Shown: positions 8,595 through 17,665, counted from the first letter of the stretch. The stretch: DNA of 64,000 nucleotides from Mesorhizobium sp. B4-1-4 (GCF_006439395.2 NZ_CP083950.1:3286001-3350000); one strand, 5' to 3'. Numbers and translations are program-made. Notes: generated by a model not told the origin, from the sequence alone.

Positions 8595-9601
8595 TAGCCG
8601 TCAAAAACCTGTTTGCCCTGCCTCAGGATACGCCTCCAATGGAGGCCAAGGCTGCCGACACGCTTCCACGCGATAACGGCGCTTGGCAATACGAGCCGAA
8701 ATGGGATGGCTTTCGCTGCCTTGCTTTTAAAAACGCGGAGACCGTCGATCTGCGCGCGAAATCGGGAAAGCCGCTTGGCCGGTATTTTCCGGAGCTGGTG
8801 GCGATGCTCGGCGAGATCGAAGCCCACGATTTCGTTGTCGATGGTGAAATCACGATCGAAATCGACGGACGTCCTTCCTTCGACGCGCTGCAAATGCGCT
8901 TGCATCCGGCCGAGAGCCGAATCCGCAAACTGAGCGTGGAAACCCCTGCCCGGTTCATCGTGTTCGACATTCTGGTCGCGCCGGGCGCCAAGATCTTGCT
9001 CGACCATCCGCTGACAGAGCGACGCGCTGTCCTCCAAGACTTCATAGCCGGGGCGGCGCGCGCCGCATTGCGGCTGTCGCCCTGCACCACCGATGCAACA
9101 GTCGCCGCGCGTTGGCTGCAAGAAACCAACCAGGGCTCGACTGACGGCGTCGTCGCAAAACCGCGCGCTGAGCCCTACCGACCGGGCGAACGCGCAATGG
9201 TCAAGGTGAAACGGCTGCGCACGGCCGACTGCGTGGTCGGCGGGTTCCGCTATCTGACCAACAGCAGCGAGGTCGGCTCACTTCTGCTCGGCCTTTACAA
9301 TGACCAAGGCGAGCTCGACCATGTCGGCTTCACATCGACGATCGCCAGGGACGACCGGGCCGGGCTCACCAGAAAGCTCGAAAAGCTGCGCGGCGGTCCT
9401 GGCTTTACCGGGAAAGCGCCGGGCGGCCCGAGCCGCTGGAGTACGGAGCGCAGCGGCGAGTGGGAGGCGCTGCGGCCGGAACTTGTCGTCGAGGTCCGGT
9501 TCGACCATGTCACCGGCAATCGGTTCCGGCATGGAACCAAGCTGTTGCGGTGGCGGCCGGACAAATCCCCGCGGCAGTGCACGTTCGAACAGATCGATTG
9601 A
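8588..9601 (+). CDS. ATP-dependent DNA ligase (LigC/LigD ligase-domain type)
   Basis: 337-residue stand-alone ATP-dependent DNA ligase. Motif I is EPKWDGFRC with Lys38 as the AMP-accepting residue. Motif III is ARFIVFDILV, motif IV TDGVVAKPRAEPYRPG and motif V MVKVKRLRTADCVVGG. An OB-fold follows and ends RHGTKLLRWRPDKSP. There is no polymerase or nuclease domain and no Ku gene nearby, so this resembles the auxiliary LigC ligases of rhizobia used in repair rather than a full LigD. The ATG at 8588 overlaps the GFA gene; the stop overlaps an ATG of the HD-domain gene. Confidence 0.93.
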   Translation: MVVAVKNLFALPQDTPPMEAKAADTLPRDNGAWQYEPKWDGFRCLAFKNAETVDLRAKSGKPLGRYFPELVAMLGEIEAHDFVVDGEITIEIDGRPSFDALQMRLHPAESRIRKLSVETPARFIVFDILVAPGAKILLDHPLTERRAVLQDFIAGAARAALRLSPCTTDATVAARWLQETNQGSTDGVVAKPRAEPYRPGERAMVKVKRLRTADCVVGGFRYLTNSSEVGSLLLGLYNDQGELDHVGFTSTIARDDRAGLTRKLEKLRGGPGFTGKAPGGPSRWSTERSGEWEALRPELVVEVRFDHVTGNRFRHGTKLLRWRPDKSPRQCTFEQID

Positions 9602-9612
9602 TGGAGGCAGAG

Positions 9613-10041
9613 ATGAGCATGCTTTTTCGAGCGGCGAAAATCGCCGAGGAAGCGCACAAGGCGCAGACCGACAAGACCGGGCGGCCGTATATCGAACATT
9701 GCAGGCGCGTTGCGGATGCGGTCGAAACGCTCGATCAGAAGATCATCGCGTACCTACACGATGTCCTGGAAAAGGGCGAAGGCTGGACACCGCACCACCT
9801 GGAGGAGGCAGGCTTTAGTCCTGCGATTGTTTCGGCCGTCGACGCATTGACGAAACGGGATGGCGAGGACGACGCCGCTTTCGTGCGCAGGGCCGCGTCG
9901 AACAGATTGGCATTGCCGGTCAAACGGGCGGACCTCAACGACAATCTATGGCAGGTCCGCCAAACGGGCGGCTCGACCGCCAAATACGAGGAAGGTCTGC
10001 GCATTCTCTCCGAAGAATTCGCCACGCGACCCGGCGTTTGA
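9613..10041 (+). CDS. HD-domain phosphohydrolase-like protein
   Basis: 142-residue protein of the HD superfamily, close to the RelA/SpoT hydrolase-type domain: PYIEHCRRVAD supplies the first His, IAYLHDVLEK the HD pair, and KRADLNDNL a late Asp. It is too short for a synthetase, so it resembles small alarmone hydrolases or nucleotidases; substrate unproven. An ATG at 9601 overlaps the ligase stop, but GGAGG at 9603-9607 fits the ATG at 9613 much better. It continues the GFA-ligase-HD run. Confidence 0.78.
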   Translation: MSMLFRAAKIAEEAHKAQTDKTGRPYIEHCRRVADAVETLDQKIIAYLHDVLEKGEGWTPHHLEEAGFSPAIVSAVDALTKRDGEDDAAFVRRAASNRLALPVKRADLNDNLWQVRQTGGSTAKYEEGLRILSEEFATRPGV

Positions 10042-10113
10042 AAGCAAACAGCCCGACCTTCTCGCGTTCTCGTCGAAGACTAACAGCCGTTGCGTCTCTT
10101 TGTGATTTGAGCC

Positions 10114-10138
10114 GGAACAACCCGCACAGTCGCAGGTT
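10114..10138 (+). promoter_or_regulatory. Candidate EcfG/RpoE2-type promoter before the YciE-like gene
   Basis: GGAAC, 16 bases, GGTT. It misses the first base of the CGTT box but fits the looser Sinorhizobium RpoE2 pattern GGAAC-N18-TT. It lies 57 bases before the YciE-like start. Confidence 0.4.
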
Positions 10139-10195
10139 AACGAAGGACTTCACCCGCCAGGTGAAGGCCTCAACACAATCCATGGGAGACCAATC

Positions 10196-10723
10196 ATGGC
10201 GACTGCCAAGAGAGCGACGAAAGCGGAAACGAAAGGGCTTGAGACACTGTTCCTCGATGGCCTCAAGGACATCTACTACGCCGAAAAGAAAATACTGAAA
10301 GCGCTGCCGAAAATGGCCAAGGGCGCCGAGGCCGAAGAGGTGGCGGCCGCGTTCGAAAAGCACCGGACGGAAACCGAGGGCCAGGTCGATCGTCTCGAGC
10401 AGATATTCGACCTCCTCGACAAGCCGGCGCGGGGCAAGACATGCCCGGCCATTGACGGCATTCTCGAGGAGGGGGCGGAGATCCTCGAGGATTATGGCGG
10501 CGCTCCGGCGCTTGACGCCGGCCTCGTGGGCGCCGCACAGGCCGTGGAGCACTATGAGATCGCCCGCTATGGCACGCTGATCGCCTGGGCCGAGCAGCTC
10601 GGCAAGAAGGATATCGTCCAGCTCCTCAACCAGACGTTGGAAGAGGAGGTGGCGACCGACGAAGCCTTGACCGAACTTGGCGAGGGCGGCGTCAATGAGC
10701 GTGCGTTGCAGCAAGCCGCGTGA
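10196..10723 (+). CDS. yciE: YciE/DUF892 ferritin-like protein
   Basis: 175-residue helical protein of the DUF892 (YciE/YciF) ferritin-like family. It starts with the typical FLDGLKDIYYAEKKILKALP, followed by four long helices with Glu/His positions (FEKHRTETEGQVDRLEQIF, AVEHYEIARYGTL, TLEEEVATDEAL) that would form a di-metal site. Such proteins are linked to osmotic and general stress. A candidate RpoE2-type promoter precedes it and a strong hairpin follows 10 bases after the stop, so it is probably a single-gene unit. Confidence 0.92.
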   Translation: MATAKRATKAETKGLETLFLDGLKDIYYAEKKILKALPKMAKGAEAEEVAAAFEKHRTETEGQVDRLEQIFDLLDKPARGKTCPAIDGILEEGAEILEDYGGAPALDAGLVGAAQAVEHYEIARYGTLIAWAEQLGKKDIVQLLNQTLEEEVATDEALTELGEGGVNERALQQAA

Positions 10724-10732
10724 TGCCTGATT

Positions 10733-10759
10733 TTGCCCCGGCGCAAGGCGCCGGGGCAA
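10733..10759 (+). terminator. Strong hairpin after the YciE-like gene
   Basis: A perfect 11-base stem (TTGCCCCGGCG / CGCCGGGGCAA) with a five-base loop begins 10 bases past the stop codon. No T-run follows, so it may stop or pause polymerase, or protect the 3' end, rather than act as a classical intrinsic terminator. Confidence 0.55.
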
Positions 10760-10790
10760 GCACCGAAAGGCGCAGGATTGGAGGATGAAG

Positions 10791-11057
10791 ATGGCCCCTC
10801 GCGACAAACGAGCCGAAACGGACCAGACCGACGCTCCGTCAATCGCGCAACAGGACTGGGATGCCATTAAAGGCGCAAAGATTCTTCCCGACAGCGTGTC
10901 GGACGATGATGACGAGCCGTCCGACATCGAGAAGGACGGCGAGTTGCCGGAGGAAGACGACGACAACGCCTACCAGAACAGCGATGAAGCCTTGCCGGAC
11001 GACGACGAGGAACGCGCGATCGGACGTGACCAGGAAGGGCGGTTCGACGAGGAATGA
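10791..11057 (+). CDS. Small highly acidic protein of unknown function
   Basis: An 88-residue protein made largely of Asp and Glu, for example SDDDDEPSDIEKDGELPEEDDD and GRDQEGRFDEE near the end. It has no membrane segment or cysteine and is probably disordered. GGAGG at 10780-10784 is six bases before the ATG at 10791; an ATG at 10785 sits directly on that sequence and is less likely. I do not recognise a named domain. Sitting behind YciE in a stress-gene region, it may be a desiccation or chaperone-like factor, but that is only context. Confidence 0.7.
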   Translation: MAPRDKRAETDQTDAPSIAQQDWDAIKGAKILPDSVSDDDDEPSDIEKDGELPEEDDDNAYQNSDEALPDDDEERAIGRDQEGRFDEE

Positions 11058-11138
11058 AGGGCAAGGCCGGCCAGAGCTGTTTGTCTGGCCGCGCCGCCAT
11101 TTCCGCTGCGGACGGCTTTCGCCGCGAGCGGGGCGAGT

Positions 11139-11756
11139 TCAGCCCGCCACTCCCGGATAATTTTCGGCCTTGAGCAGCTTGGCCAGATGGGCCGCGTTCG
11201 ACGCGGCCATCTCGATCATCTCGACGACGGCCTCCGGCGTGCCCGGCAGGTCGACATAGTTGATGTCGCCCATCGCTTCACCAACCCAATAGATGCCGCC
11301 ATTGGCGGGGACCGTGAAACCGACATCGTTCAGCGCCTGGAAACAAACAGCATGGCAAGCATGTGCGCCATCCTCGTTGCCGACGATCGCAACCAGCGCC
11401 ACCTTGCCGGCTGCCGGCATCCGGCTTCTGTTGTCGGTCTCGGACAGAAATGCGTCCATGCGTTCGAGAACGCGCTTGGCGACGCTCGACGGCTGGCCGA
11501 GCCAAATCGGCAGGCCAAGAATGAAGATATCGGCGTCGATGATCTTCTTGCGTAGTTTTGGCCAGTCGTCATCCTTGCCCATGTCCGACAGCACACCCGG
11601 CTTGATGTCATGATCGAGCGCGCGGACGATCTCGCCCTCCACGCCGTGCGGTACCATCGCCGCCAGCAAATCCCCCAGTAACCGGTCGGTCGATGATTTC
11701 TCGGTGTCGCCAGAGTTTTTCAAAGTGCAGTTGAGAGCAAAGGCGGTAAGTGACAT
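11139..11756 (-). CDS. Flavodoxin-fold NAD(P)H-dependent oxidoreductase
   Basis: 205-residue flavodoxin-like protein of the NADPH-dependent FMN reductase type. It opens MSLTAFALNCTLKNSGDTEKS, the phosphate-binding loop region (N-C-T-x-K), then DADIFILGLPIWLGQPSSVAKRVLERM, a typical FMN isoalloxazine segment. It likely reduces FMN or a quinone/azo-like substrate in the cytoplasm. It converges with the acidic-protein gene and is 82 bases past the oxidase operon's end, with its own upstream region at 11757-11838. Confidence 0.85.
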   Translation of the reverse strand: MSLTAFALNCTLKNSGDTEKSSTDRLLGDLLAAMVPHGVEGEIVRALDHDIKPGVLSDMGKDDDWPKLRKKIIDADIFILGLPIWLGQPSSVAKRVLERMDAFLSETDNRSRMPAAGKVALVAIVGNEDGAHACHAVCFQALNDVGFTVPANGGIYWVGEAMGDINYVDLPGTPEAVVEMIEMAASNAAHLAKLLKAENYPGVAG

Positions 11757-11838
11757 CGGGCAAATCCCTGCGTTTCCAGCCCCAACGCACGGGATGGCGT
11801 GAAGTTGCCGCCGATATGGTCCCGGCTCATACTCGCGC

Positions 11839-12090
11839 CTATTGCCCGACCAAAGTCAGCCCGAACAGAATTACCAGCCACAGCCCGACAGCCGCGACGA
11901 CGAGCCTCGGAAGACCTTTGCTTGTCAAATGCATGAACAGCAGCGCGATCACCGCTGTCTTGGCGGCTGCTATCGCGAGGTTGATAGCAGAATTGAACCC
12001 GCCGAGATCGAGAAAGGACGAACCGACGGTCAGTCCCAGCAGGGTCAGAAGTCCGCCATAAGCGAAGGAAAGTTTTCGTAGTTCGCCCAT
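11839..12090 (-). CDS. Cytochrome c oxidase subunit IV (prokaryotic, CoxD/CtaF-type)
   Basis: 83-residue membrane protein with three hydrophobic helices (SFAYGGLLTLLGLTVGS, AINLAIAAAKTAVIALLFMHL, RLVVAAVGLWLVILFGLTLV). The segment K-T-x-V-I-A-L-L-F-M-H-L is characteristic of bacterial oxidase subunit IV. It is the last gene of the oxidase operon, seven bases after subunit III. It has a structural or assembly role and binds no cofactor. Confidence 0.88.
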   Translation of the reverse strand: MGELRKLSFAYGGLLTLLGLTVGSSFLDLGGFNSAINLAIAAAKTAVIALLFMHLTSKGLPRLVVAAVGLWLVILFGLTLVGQ

Positions 12091-12097
12091 CGTTCCG

Positions 12098-12739
12098 TCA
12101 TCCCCGGTTGATCAGATAGAGGATCGGAAACAGGAAGACCCAGACGATGTCGACGAAATGCCAGTAAAGACCGACGGCTTGGATCCGGCGAGCCCTGCCG
12201 GCTGGATTGGCATGAGACCACAACGCAAGCACCCCGGCGATAGCGAGAATGCCCGCAATCAGATGCAGGGCATGCAGGAAGGTCATCGCAAAATAGAGGC
12301 CGAAGAAGAATTCGGCGTGAACGGGATCCGGTCCGTTATAGCTGAACGGCGCGCCGAGAACGGGCGCCAGCCCCTCGCTGAACTCCTTGCTGTATTCGAC
12401 CGCCTTGACGGCCAGGAAACCAAGTCCGAGCAGAGAGGTCGCCGCCAGCGACCAGATTGCCGCACGCCAGCGACCGCCCGCCGAATACATATGCGCCAAC
12501 GCCATGGTAAAGCTGCTGGTGATCAATATGGCTGTGTTCAACGTGCCAAGCGGCAATGACAGACGTTTGGACGCCGCAGCGAAGGGGGCGCCATAATTTA
12601 TATGCGCGATGAGAAAAACCAGGAAAATGGCACCGAAGAGCATCGCCTCGGAGCCGATGAACAGCCACATGGCCAAGGTGTCGGCTGCCTTCTCGCGAGA
12701 TGCATTGTCGAAGGCGATGCTCTGCGTCTGACTACTCAC
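12098..12739 (-). CDS. coxC: Cytochrome c oxidase subunit III (caa3-type)
   Basis: 213-residue membrane protein with about five helices, the short subunit III form found in caa3 and quinol oxidases. Seen are [19 protein letters not shown] near the start and [18 protein letters not shown] at the end, both family signatures. The GTG start at 12739 overlaps the stop of subunit I as GTGA, so translation is coupled. A much longer open frame extends upstream inside subunit I but is not part of this gene. Confidence 0.93.
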   Translation of the reverse strand: MSSQTQSIAFDNASREKAADTLAMWLFIGSEAMLFGAIFLVFLIAHINYGAPFAAASKRLSLPLGTLNTAILITSSFTMALAHMYSAGGRWRAAIWSLAATSLLGLGFLAVKAVEYSKEFSEGLAPVLGAPFSYNGPDPVHAEFFFGLYFAMTFLHALHLIAGILAIAGVLALWSHANPAGRARRIQAVGLYWHFVDIVWVFLFPILYLINRG

Positions 12740-14376
12740 TGGCCCGCCTCCAGATGCGGGCTGAAGCGTTCGTGCTCCAGCCCCTTCATGTCGTAGGCGT
12801 AAGCCGGCCGCGTCACCACCGGCATCGTCTCGAAATTGTGCGGCGGCGGCGGCGAACTCGTCTGCCACTCCAAGCCGGTCGCCTGCCATGGATTGTCCGG
12901 GGCCCGCGCGCCGCGGAACAGCGACCAGGTGAGATAGAACAGAGGCAAGAGATAGCCGATAGCCAGCACTACGGCGCCCGCCGACGACAGCACGTGCCAG
13001 AATTGGAACTCCGGCGGGTAGATGTGGTAGCGCCGCGGCATGCCGAGGAAACCCAGCATGTATTGCGGGAAGAAGGTGAGGTTGAAGCCGAGAAACGTGA
13101 CTGTCGCCGCGATGCGTCCCCAGGTCTCTGAATACATGCGGCCAGTGAGCTTCGGCCACCAGAAATGCAGGCCGGCCATATAGGCGGTCACCATGCCGCC
13201 GACCATGATGTAGTGGAAATGGGCGACGACGAAGTAGGTGTCGTGCACGTGCACATCGATGGCGAGAGCCGCCAGAAACAGGCCGGCCAGGCCGCCGAAA
13301 GTGAACAGCGCCAGGAAAAACAGCGCATAGAGCATCGAGGTCTCGAAGCTGATCTCACCCTTGCGCAATGTCAGGCTCCAGTTGAAAACCTTGATCGCGG
13401 AAGGGATGGCGACGCAGAAGGACAGGAACGAAAACACCACGCCGGCATAGGCCGATTGCCCGCTGACGAACATATGATGGCCCCAGACCAGGAAGCCGAA
13501 GACGGCAATCGCCATCGAGGACAGGGCGACCGCCTTGTAGCCGAACAGCGGCCGGCGGCTGAAGCAGGGCAACACTTCCGACACGACACCCATGCCGGGC
13601 AGGATCATGATGTAGACCGCCGGATGCGAGTAGAACCAGAACAGGTGCTGAAACAGCAGCGGATCGCCACCAAGCCTGGGGTTGAAGATGCCGATGCCGA
13701 AGACGCGCTCCAGAACGATCAGGATCAGCGACGCGGCAAGGACCGGCGTCGCCAGCACCATCACCAGGGCCGTCGCATACATCGTCCAGACGAAGATCGG
13801 CAGCCGGAACCAGGTGAGGCCCGGCGCGCGCAGTGTGTGCACGGTGACGATGAAATTGATGCCGGTCATGATCGTCGAAAACCCGACGATGAAGACGCCA
13901 AGGGCGGCGGACGAGACGAACCCGTTGGCATAGAGCGTCGACAGCGGCGTGTAGAAGGTCCAGCCAGTGTCGACGCCGCCGGCAACGACGGAGAACAGGG
14001 CGAAGAAGCTGCCAAAAATGAACACATACCAGCTGGCAAGGTTGAGGCGCGGGAAGGCAAGATCGCGCGCGCCGATCATCAGCGGCAGCAGGAAATTGCC
14101 GAGCGTCGCCGGGATCGACGGCACCAGGAAGAACCAGACCATGATGATGCCGTGCAACGAAAACAGCCTGTTGTAGACATCATCGGAGACGAGATCGCCG
14201 GCCGGCGTCGCAAGTTCGATGCGGATCAGGACGGCGAAGGCGCCGCCAAGGAAGAAGAAAGCGGTCAGCGAAACGAAGTAGAGCCAGGCCACCCGCTTGT
14301 GGTCCGTCGTCAGCAACCAGGCGCGCGGGCCACTGCCTTCGCCCAGATAGCTTGCGGCCGCTGCGGAAACGCTCAT
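12736..14376 (-). CDS. coxA: Cytochrome c oxidase subunit I, A2-type
   Basis: 546-residue heme-copper oxidase catalytic subunit with about 12 helices. Heme and copper ligands are visible: [10 protein letters not shown] (low-spin heme His), [17 protein letters not shown] (CuB His and the Tyr that forms the His-Tyr crosslink), VWGHHMF (two CuB His) and VVAHFHYIM (high-spin and low-spin heme His). The usual Glu of GHPEVY is replaced: the helix reads YSHPAVY, which defines A2-type oxidases such as the Rhodothermus caa3. It reduces oxygen to water and pumps protons at the inner membrane. Start overlaps the subunit II stop as ATGA. Confidence 0.96.
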   Translation of the reverse strand: MSVSAAAASYLGEGSGPRAWLLTTDHKRVAWLYFVSLTAFFFLGGAFAVLIRIELATPAGDLVSDDVYNRLFSLHGIIMVWFFLVPSIPATLGNFLLPLMIGARDLAFPRLNLASWYVFIFGSFFALFSVVAGGVDTGWTFYTPLSTLYANGFVSSAALGVFIVGFSTIMTGINFIVTVHTLRAPGLTWFRLPIFVWTMYATALVMVLATPVLAASLILIVLERVFGIGIFNPRLGGDPLLFQHLFWFYSHPAVYIMILPGMGVVSEVLPCFSRRPLFGYKAVALSSMAIAVFGFLVWGHHMFVSGQSAYAGVVFSFLSFCVAIPSAIKVFNWSLTLRKGEISFETSMLYALFFLALFTFGGLAGLFLAALAIDVHVHDTYFVVAHFHYIMVGGMVTAYMAGLHFWWPKLTGRMYSETWGRIAATVTFLGFNLTFFPQYMLGFLGMPRRYHIYPPEFQFWHVLSSAGAVVLAIGYLLPLFYLTWSLFRGARAPDNPWQATGLEWQTSSPPPPHNFETMPVVTRPAYAYDMKGLEHERFSPHLEAGQ

Positions 14377-15332
14377 CGTACTGCCTCGTTTTTTACCCGC
14401 TCCCGAGGTGAAAGCGACTTGAGATAGGCGAGCAGCATCTGCAGTTCCCCTTCGTCGACCAACCCGTCGAAACTCGGCATCACCGGTTCATAGCCGGCGG
14501 CGATCTCCTTGTTGGGGACAAGGATGGAATCGCGCAGATAGCGTTCGTCGGCGATCACCGTCTGCTGGTTGGCCAACGCCACGGGCCGGCCGAAAATACC
14601 CGCTAGCGAAGGCGCCCTGACCTTGCTCGAATTGCCGTGGCAGCCCGAACAGCCAAGCGCCCGGAACAGCTTTTCGCCGCTCGCTGCCAGCGTTTCCCCC
14701 TCGCCTTGGTTCTCCAGCCAGGAGGCATACTGCTCCGGCGCCATCGCGGTCACCCAGCCGCCCATCTCGGAGTGCTGCGTGCCGCAATATTGGGCGCAGA
14801 ACAGATGGTAACGGCCTAGTTCCGTGGCGATGAACCAGACATGGGTGGTGCGCCCCGGCACGGCGTCCTGCTTGACCCTGAAGGCGGGAACAAAAAACGA
14901 GTGGATGACATCCTGCGATGCCAGGGACACCACCACGGCTCTGCCGACCGGCACGTGCAATTCGTTGATCTCGCGCTGGCCGCCAGGATGGCGAAACTCC
15001 CACATCCATTGCTTGCCGAGACCGGCGATCTCGATGGCATTCGGCGGCGGATGGTCGCGGCGGACAAACAGCACGGCGCCCCAGCCGAAAAAGATGAAGG
15101 CGATGACCAGGCTGGCGACGGTCCAGGTCAATTCCAGTGGCAGGCTGCGCGCTCGCTCCCCGGTACGATCGGCAGGCGAACCGACGCGGTATTTGACGGC
15201 ATAGCCGACCACGAGAAAGGTGAGCGAGAGACCAAGCGCGATGGCAAAGGCGAGCAACGTATAGAACAGCACATCGACGCTGCCCGCGGCGGACGACGCT
15301 TGCTGCGGAAAAAACGGGATGCCGAAGCTCAT
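14373..15332 (-). CDS. coxB: Cytochrome c oxidase subunit II with fused cytochrome c
   Basis: 319-residue electron-entry subunit. Two N-terminal helices (about 22-45 and 68-88) anchor the periplasmic CuA domain, whose ligands are in HSFFVPAF and [12 protein letters not shown] (two Cys, two His, Met). A C-terminal class I cytochrome c follows with CSGCH at about residues 226-230 and a later Met in [11 protein letters not shown]. The fused heme makes this a caa3 enzyme that can take electrons directly from a membrane-bound donor such as ActE/ActA encoded upstream. The ATG at 15332 overlaps the SCO gene stop (ATGA). Confidence 0.95.
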   Translation of the reverse strand: MSFGIPFFPQQASSAAGSVDVLFYTLLAFAIALGLSLTFLVVGYAVKYRVGSPADRTGERARSLPLELTWTVASLVIAFIFFGWGAVLFVRRDHPPPNAIEIAGLGKQWMWEFRHPGGQREINELHVPVGRAVVVSLASQDVIHSFFVPAFRVKQDAVPGRTTHVWFIATELGRYHLFCAQYCGTQHSEMGGWVTAMAPEQYASWLENQGEGETLAASGEKLFRALGCSGCHGNSSKVRAPSLAGIFGRPVALANQQTVIADERYLRDSILVPNKEIAAGYEPVMPSFDGLVDEGELQMLLAYLKSLSPRERVKNEAVR

Positions 15333-16078
15333 GCGCGCCTCCCGCGCATCAGCAGCAGGATCGTCATTGCGAGCCCAAGAACCGTCGCGATGCCCGCCAC
15401 CTTCAGGGCAGCCCAGATCGCCGGCGTGTATTGACCTTTCGACGCGTCGAAGCCGGCACAAAGCAAAAAGACATGGTCGGCGATCGAGCCAAGCTTGCCC
15501 GCGGACGCCTCGACCAGTGCCAGTTCGAGATCGCGGGGCGTGAAGGTCAGCGCCGGCAGCACCTGCGCTATGCGGCCTGCCGGCGTCAACGCAATGATGG
15601 CGATCGGATGGACGAACTGGTCGATGCCGGCGCGTCGGTCGAAGGCAATGCCGGCTTGCGCGGCAAGAGCCGCGCCGGCGCCGTCAGCACTGGTGAGGAA
15701 CCGCCACGAAGACAGTCCATCGCCAGCTACAGGCGCGATCGCGGCCTGCACGTCGGCGGCATCGCCGGTTGTTTCGGCAGCATCGATGGAGACGAACAGC
15801 GCTCGGTAGCTAGCCGGACTGAGCGATATCTTCTTCAGGTCCGAGGCAACCGCTTGTTGGGTGACGCCGCAAAGATTGGGGCATTTGTCATAGCCGAAGA
15901 TAAGCAGCGCGGGGCGCCCGCCGAGCGTTTCGCCGAGCGTTCGCTGTTTCCCGGCCACATCGCGAAGCGTCCGGCCAAGATCGAGTTGCGCGCCGATTTG
16001 CGGATCAAAGCTCGGGCGCTCGGCCGCGATGGCCGGCATGGCGATGAGCAGACCCAGCGCGACGAGCCAACCCTTCAT
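15329..16078 (-). CDS. SCO1/SenC family copper chaperone
   Basis: 249-residue exported protein with a signal peptide (MKGWLVALGLLIAMPAIAAE), a thioredoxin fold with the copper site GYDKCPNLCGV (CxxxC), and the later His in DQFVHPIAIIAL. A C-terminal helix (AALKVAGIATVLGLAMTILLLM) probably anchors it in the membrane. It would deliver copper to the CuA centre of the subunit II encoded next. No CtaG-type factor is present in the operon. The ATG at 16078 overlaps the preceding gene's stop as ATGA. Confidence 0.92.
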   Translation of the reverse strand: MKGWLVALGLLIAMPAIAAERPSFDPQIGAQLDLGRTLRDVAGKQRTLGETLGGRPALLIFGYDKCPNLCGVTQQAVASDLKKISLSPASYRALFVSIDAAETTGDAADVQAAIAPVAGDGLSSWRFLTSADGAGAALAAQAGIAFDRRAGIDQFVHPIAIIALTPAGRIAQVLPALTFTPRDLELALVEASAGKLGSIADHVFLLCAGFDASKGQYTPAIWAALKVAGIATVLGLAMTILLLMRGRRA

Positions 16079-16536
16079 GGAACCGCCCCGCCATTGTGCG
16101 ATGCCGATCCACGGCAGCGATCCGCCTGCGGCGTGCGCGGCACGCCCTCTGCAAGCAATGGGCAATTGCCGCCGCCGGTCGTTGCCGCCTGCTGACCCCA
16201 ATCGGGCAGGCCATGGCTGACGAGCGCCGACATCGCCTCGTCGATCGGAATGCGGGCAATGCCGGCGGCGCGATCGACCCAGCCAAGTTCCTGCAATTCC
16301 CGATCCTCTTGCGCTCGGAAACCGGCGAGGTCGCTTTCCGGCGCCGGCTGCAAAGCCGGACTTGCCTGATTGGACAATGTCGCAGCGCCAGGCGACGGCC
16401 AAAATGGCGATGTGTCGAAGACGAGCCTGATGGCGATTGCAGCTACGGCCAAAAACAACAGCAGCCCGGCACCAAAGCCGAGCAGCGCGCGCGGCCAGAC
16501 ATCGCGGTTTTCGGGATGGCGGGCGACCTTAGCCAT
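16075..16536 (-). CDS. Unknown one-helix protein inside the ACIII-oxidase operon
   Basis: 153 residues: a cytoplasmic N-terminus, one membrane helix (about 17-40, ALLGFGAGLLLFLAVAAI), and a periplasmic part rich in Ala/Pro with WVDRAAGIARIPIDEAMSAL and a Cys-containing tail. No heme motif or clear metal site. Genes overlap on both sides (8 bases with actF, 4 with SCO), so it is made together with the complex. The I-A-R-I-P-I-D-x-A-M segment resembles a short periplasmic motif seen next to SCO genes in such operons. It may be an assembly factor or an accessory subunit joining ACIII and the oxidase; this is inference. Confidence 0.85.
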   Translation of the reverse strand: MAKVARHPENRDVWPRALLGFGAGLLLFLAVAAIAIRLVFDTSPFWPSPGAATLSNQASPALQPAPESDLAGFRAQEDRELQELGWVDRAAGIARIPIDEAMSALVSHGLPDWGQQAATTGGGNCPLLAEGVPRTPQADRCRGSASHNGGAVP

Positions 16537-17665
16537 GTGCAGGCCTCAGCCGCCAGAGAGCGATCACGTCGGGTCGCTTAGCCAAGAAGAACAACAGCGC
16601 CAGCCAGAGTCCGCCGGCACCCGCCATCGCTGCCAGATCGCACCAAAGCTCCTGCGCACCGCCATTGAAAAGCGCCGGCCGGATCCGCCAGAAAATATCG
16701 ATGAAGTGGCCGGCAAGCACGATGCCGGCGAGCCTGAGCAGACCTGCATGGCTGCGCTTTACATCCCGGCTAAGGAAAGCGGCCAGCGGCAGGGCGAACT
16801 GACCCGCGATCAGAAGCCAGAGCAGATACTGCCAGCCATGGCTGCTGCGGATGACATACCAGTGGATCTCCTCCGGCAGGTCGCCGCCCCAGATCACCAG
16901 CCACTGCATGAAGGCGAGATAGGCCCACATCAGCATGAAGCCGAACGCCATGTTGGCAACGTCTTCGCTCAGTGCAACGTCCTCCTCGCCGCCAGGCAGG
17001 ATCTCTATGGCGCGCTTTGCCGCAAGCATGATCATGGCAAGGGTGAAGGCGCCCACGACTTCCGAGGCTGCTTCCAGGAAGGCATAGATGGTCGAGGTGA
17101 ACTCCGGCTCGAGCGACAGCATCCAGTCGATGGCGAAGACCGTAACCGCCACACCATGGACAATCAGCCCGACGGCGCAACCTTTGCCCGCATCCCGACG
17201 ATCGCTGCTTTCGTCCTCCGCCGTCCAGCCGAGCACGAGCCACGCCAACGAAAGCCAGATCGCGGCACAGACCACGAAACGCAGCAGGAAAAACGGGACG
17301 TTCAGATAGGCCAGTTTCTCGCGCACCGTCTCGGACAGCGCTGCCCCATCGGTGCTTGCCCAGGGAAAGACGAGGTCGAGCCGGAACAGCACCGGCAGGA
17401 GAAAAAGCAGGCCCAGCGGCAGTGTCGCCACCAGCGCGCGCAGCGGCTGGCGGACCGCCTCGCCCCATCGCCCGCCGGTCAGCCCGTGCACCATCAATAT
17501 GGTCAGCGCGCCAAGCGGCAAGCCGATCAGGAAAAGTGCCGTGGTGAGCCAGGCAGCCAGCATCGCCCGGACATCGGCAACCCCTTCTGCCACGCAGGAC
17601 AGCAATCCTGCTGCCGCGGCGGCCAGCGCGAACCCTGTGTAACGATCGACGGCAAGCCGCATCAT
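16529..17665 (-). CDS. actF: Alternative complex III subunit ActF (NrfD-like)
   Basis: 378-residue membrane protein with about ten helices, an NrfD-like relative and the sixth ACIII subunit. Recognisable parts are VFAIDWMLSLEPEFTSTIYAF, DVANMAFGFMLMWAYLAFMQW and GHFIDIFWRIRPAL. It binds no cofactor and is thought to contribute a proton path and to quinone-site structure. Two ATGs in tandem open the gene; the one at 17665 overlaps the actE stop as ATGA and is preferred. The stop overlaps the next gene by 8 bases. Confidence 0.93.
   Translation of the reverse strand: MMRLAVDRYTGFALAAAAAGLLSCVAEGVADVRAMLAAWLTTALFLIGLPLGALTILMVHGLTGGRWGEAVRQPLRALVATLPLGLLFLLPVLFRLDLVFPWASTDGAALSETVREKLAYLNVPFFLLRFVVCAAIWLSLAWLVLGWTAEDESSDRRDAGKGCAVGLIVHGVAVTVFAIDWMLSLEPEFTSTIYAFLEAASEVVGAFTLAMIMLAAKRAIEILPGGEEDVALSEDVANMAFGFMLMWAYLAFMQWLVIWGGDLPEEIHWYVIRSSHGWQYLLWLLIAGQFALPLAAFLSRDVKRSHAGLLRLAGIVLAGHFIDIFWRIRPALFNGGAQELWCDLAAMAGAGGLWLALLFFLAKRPDVIALWRLRPAHG

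Noticed and set aside
13165..14427. 420-codon open frame on the plus strand opposite oxidase subunit I
   Set aside because: Antisense shadow of a highly conserved gene; the product is His/Arg/Asp-rich with no family signal.
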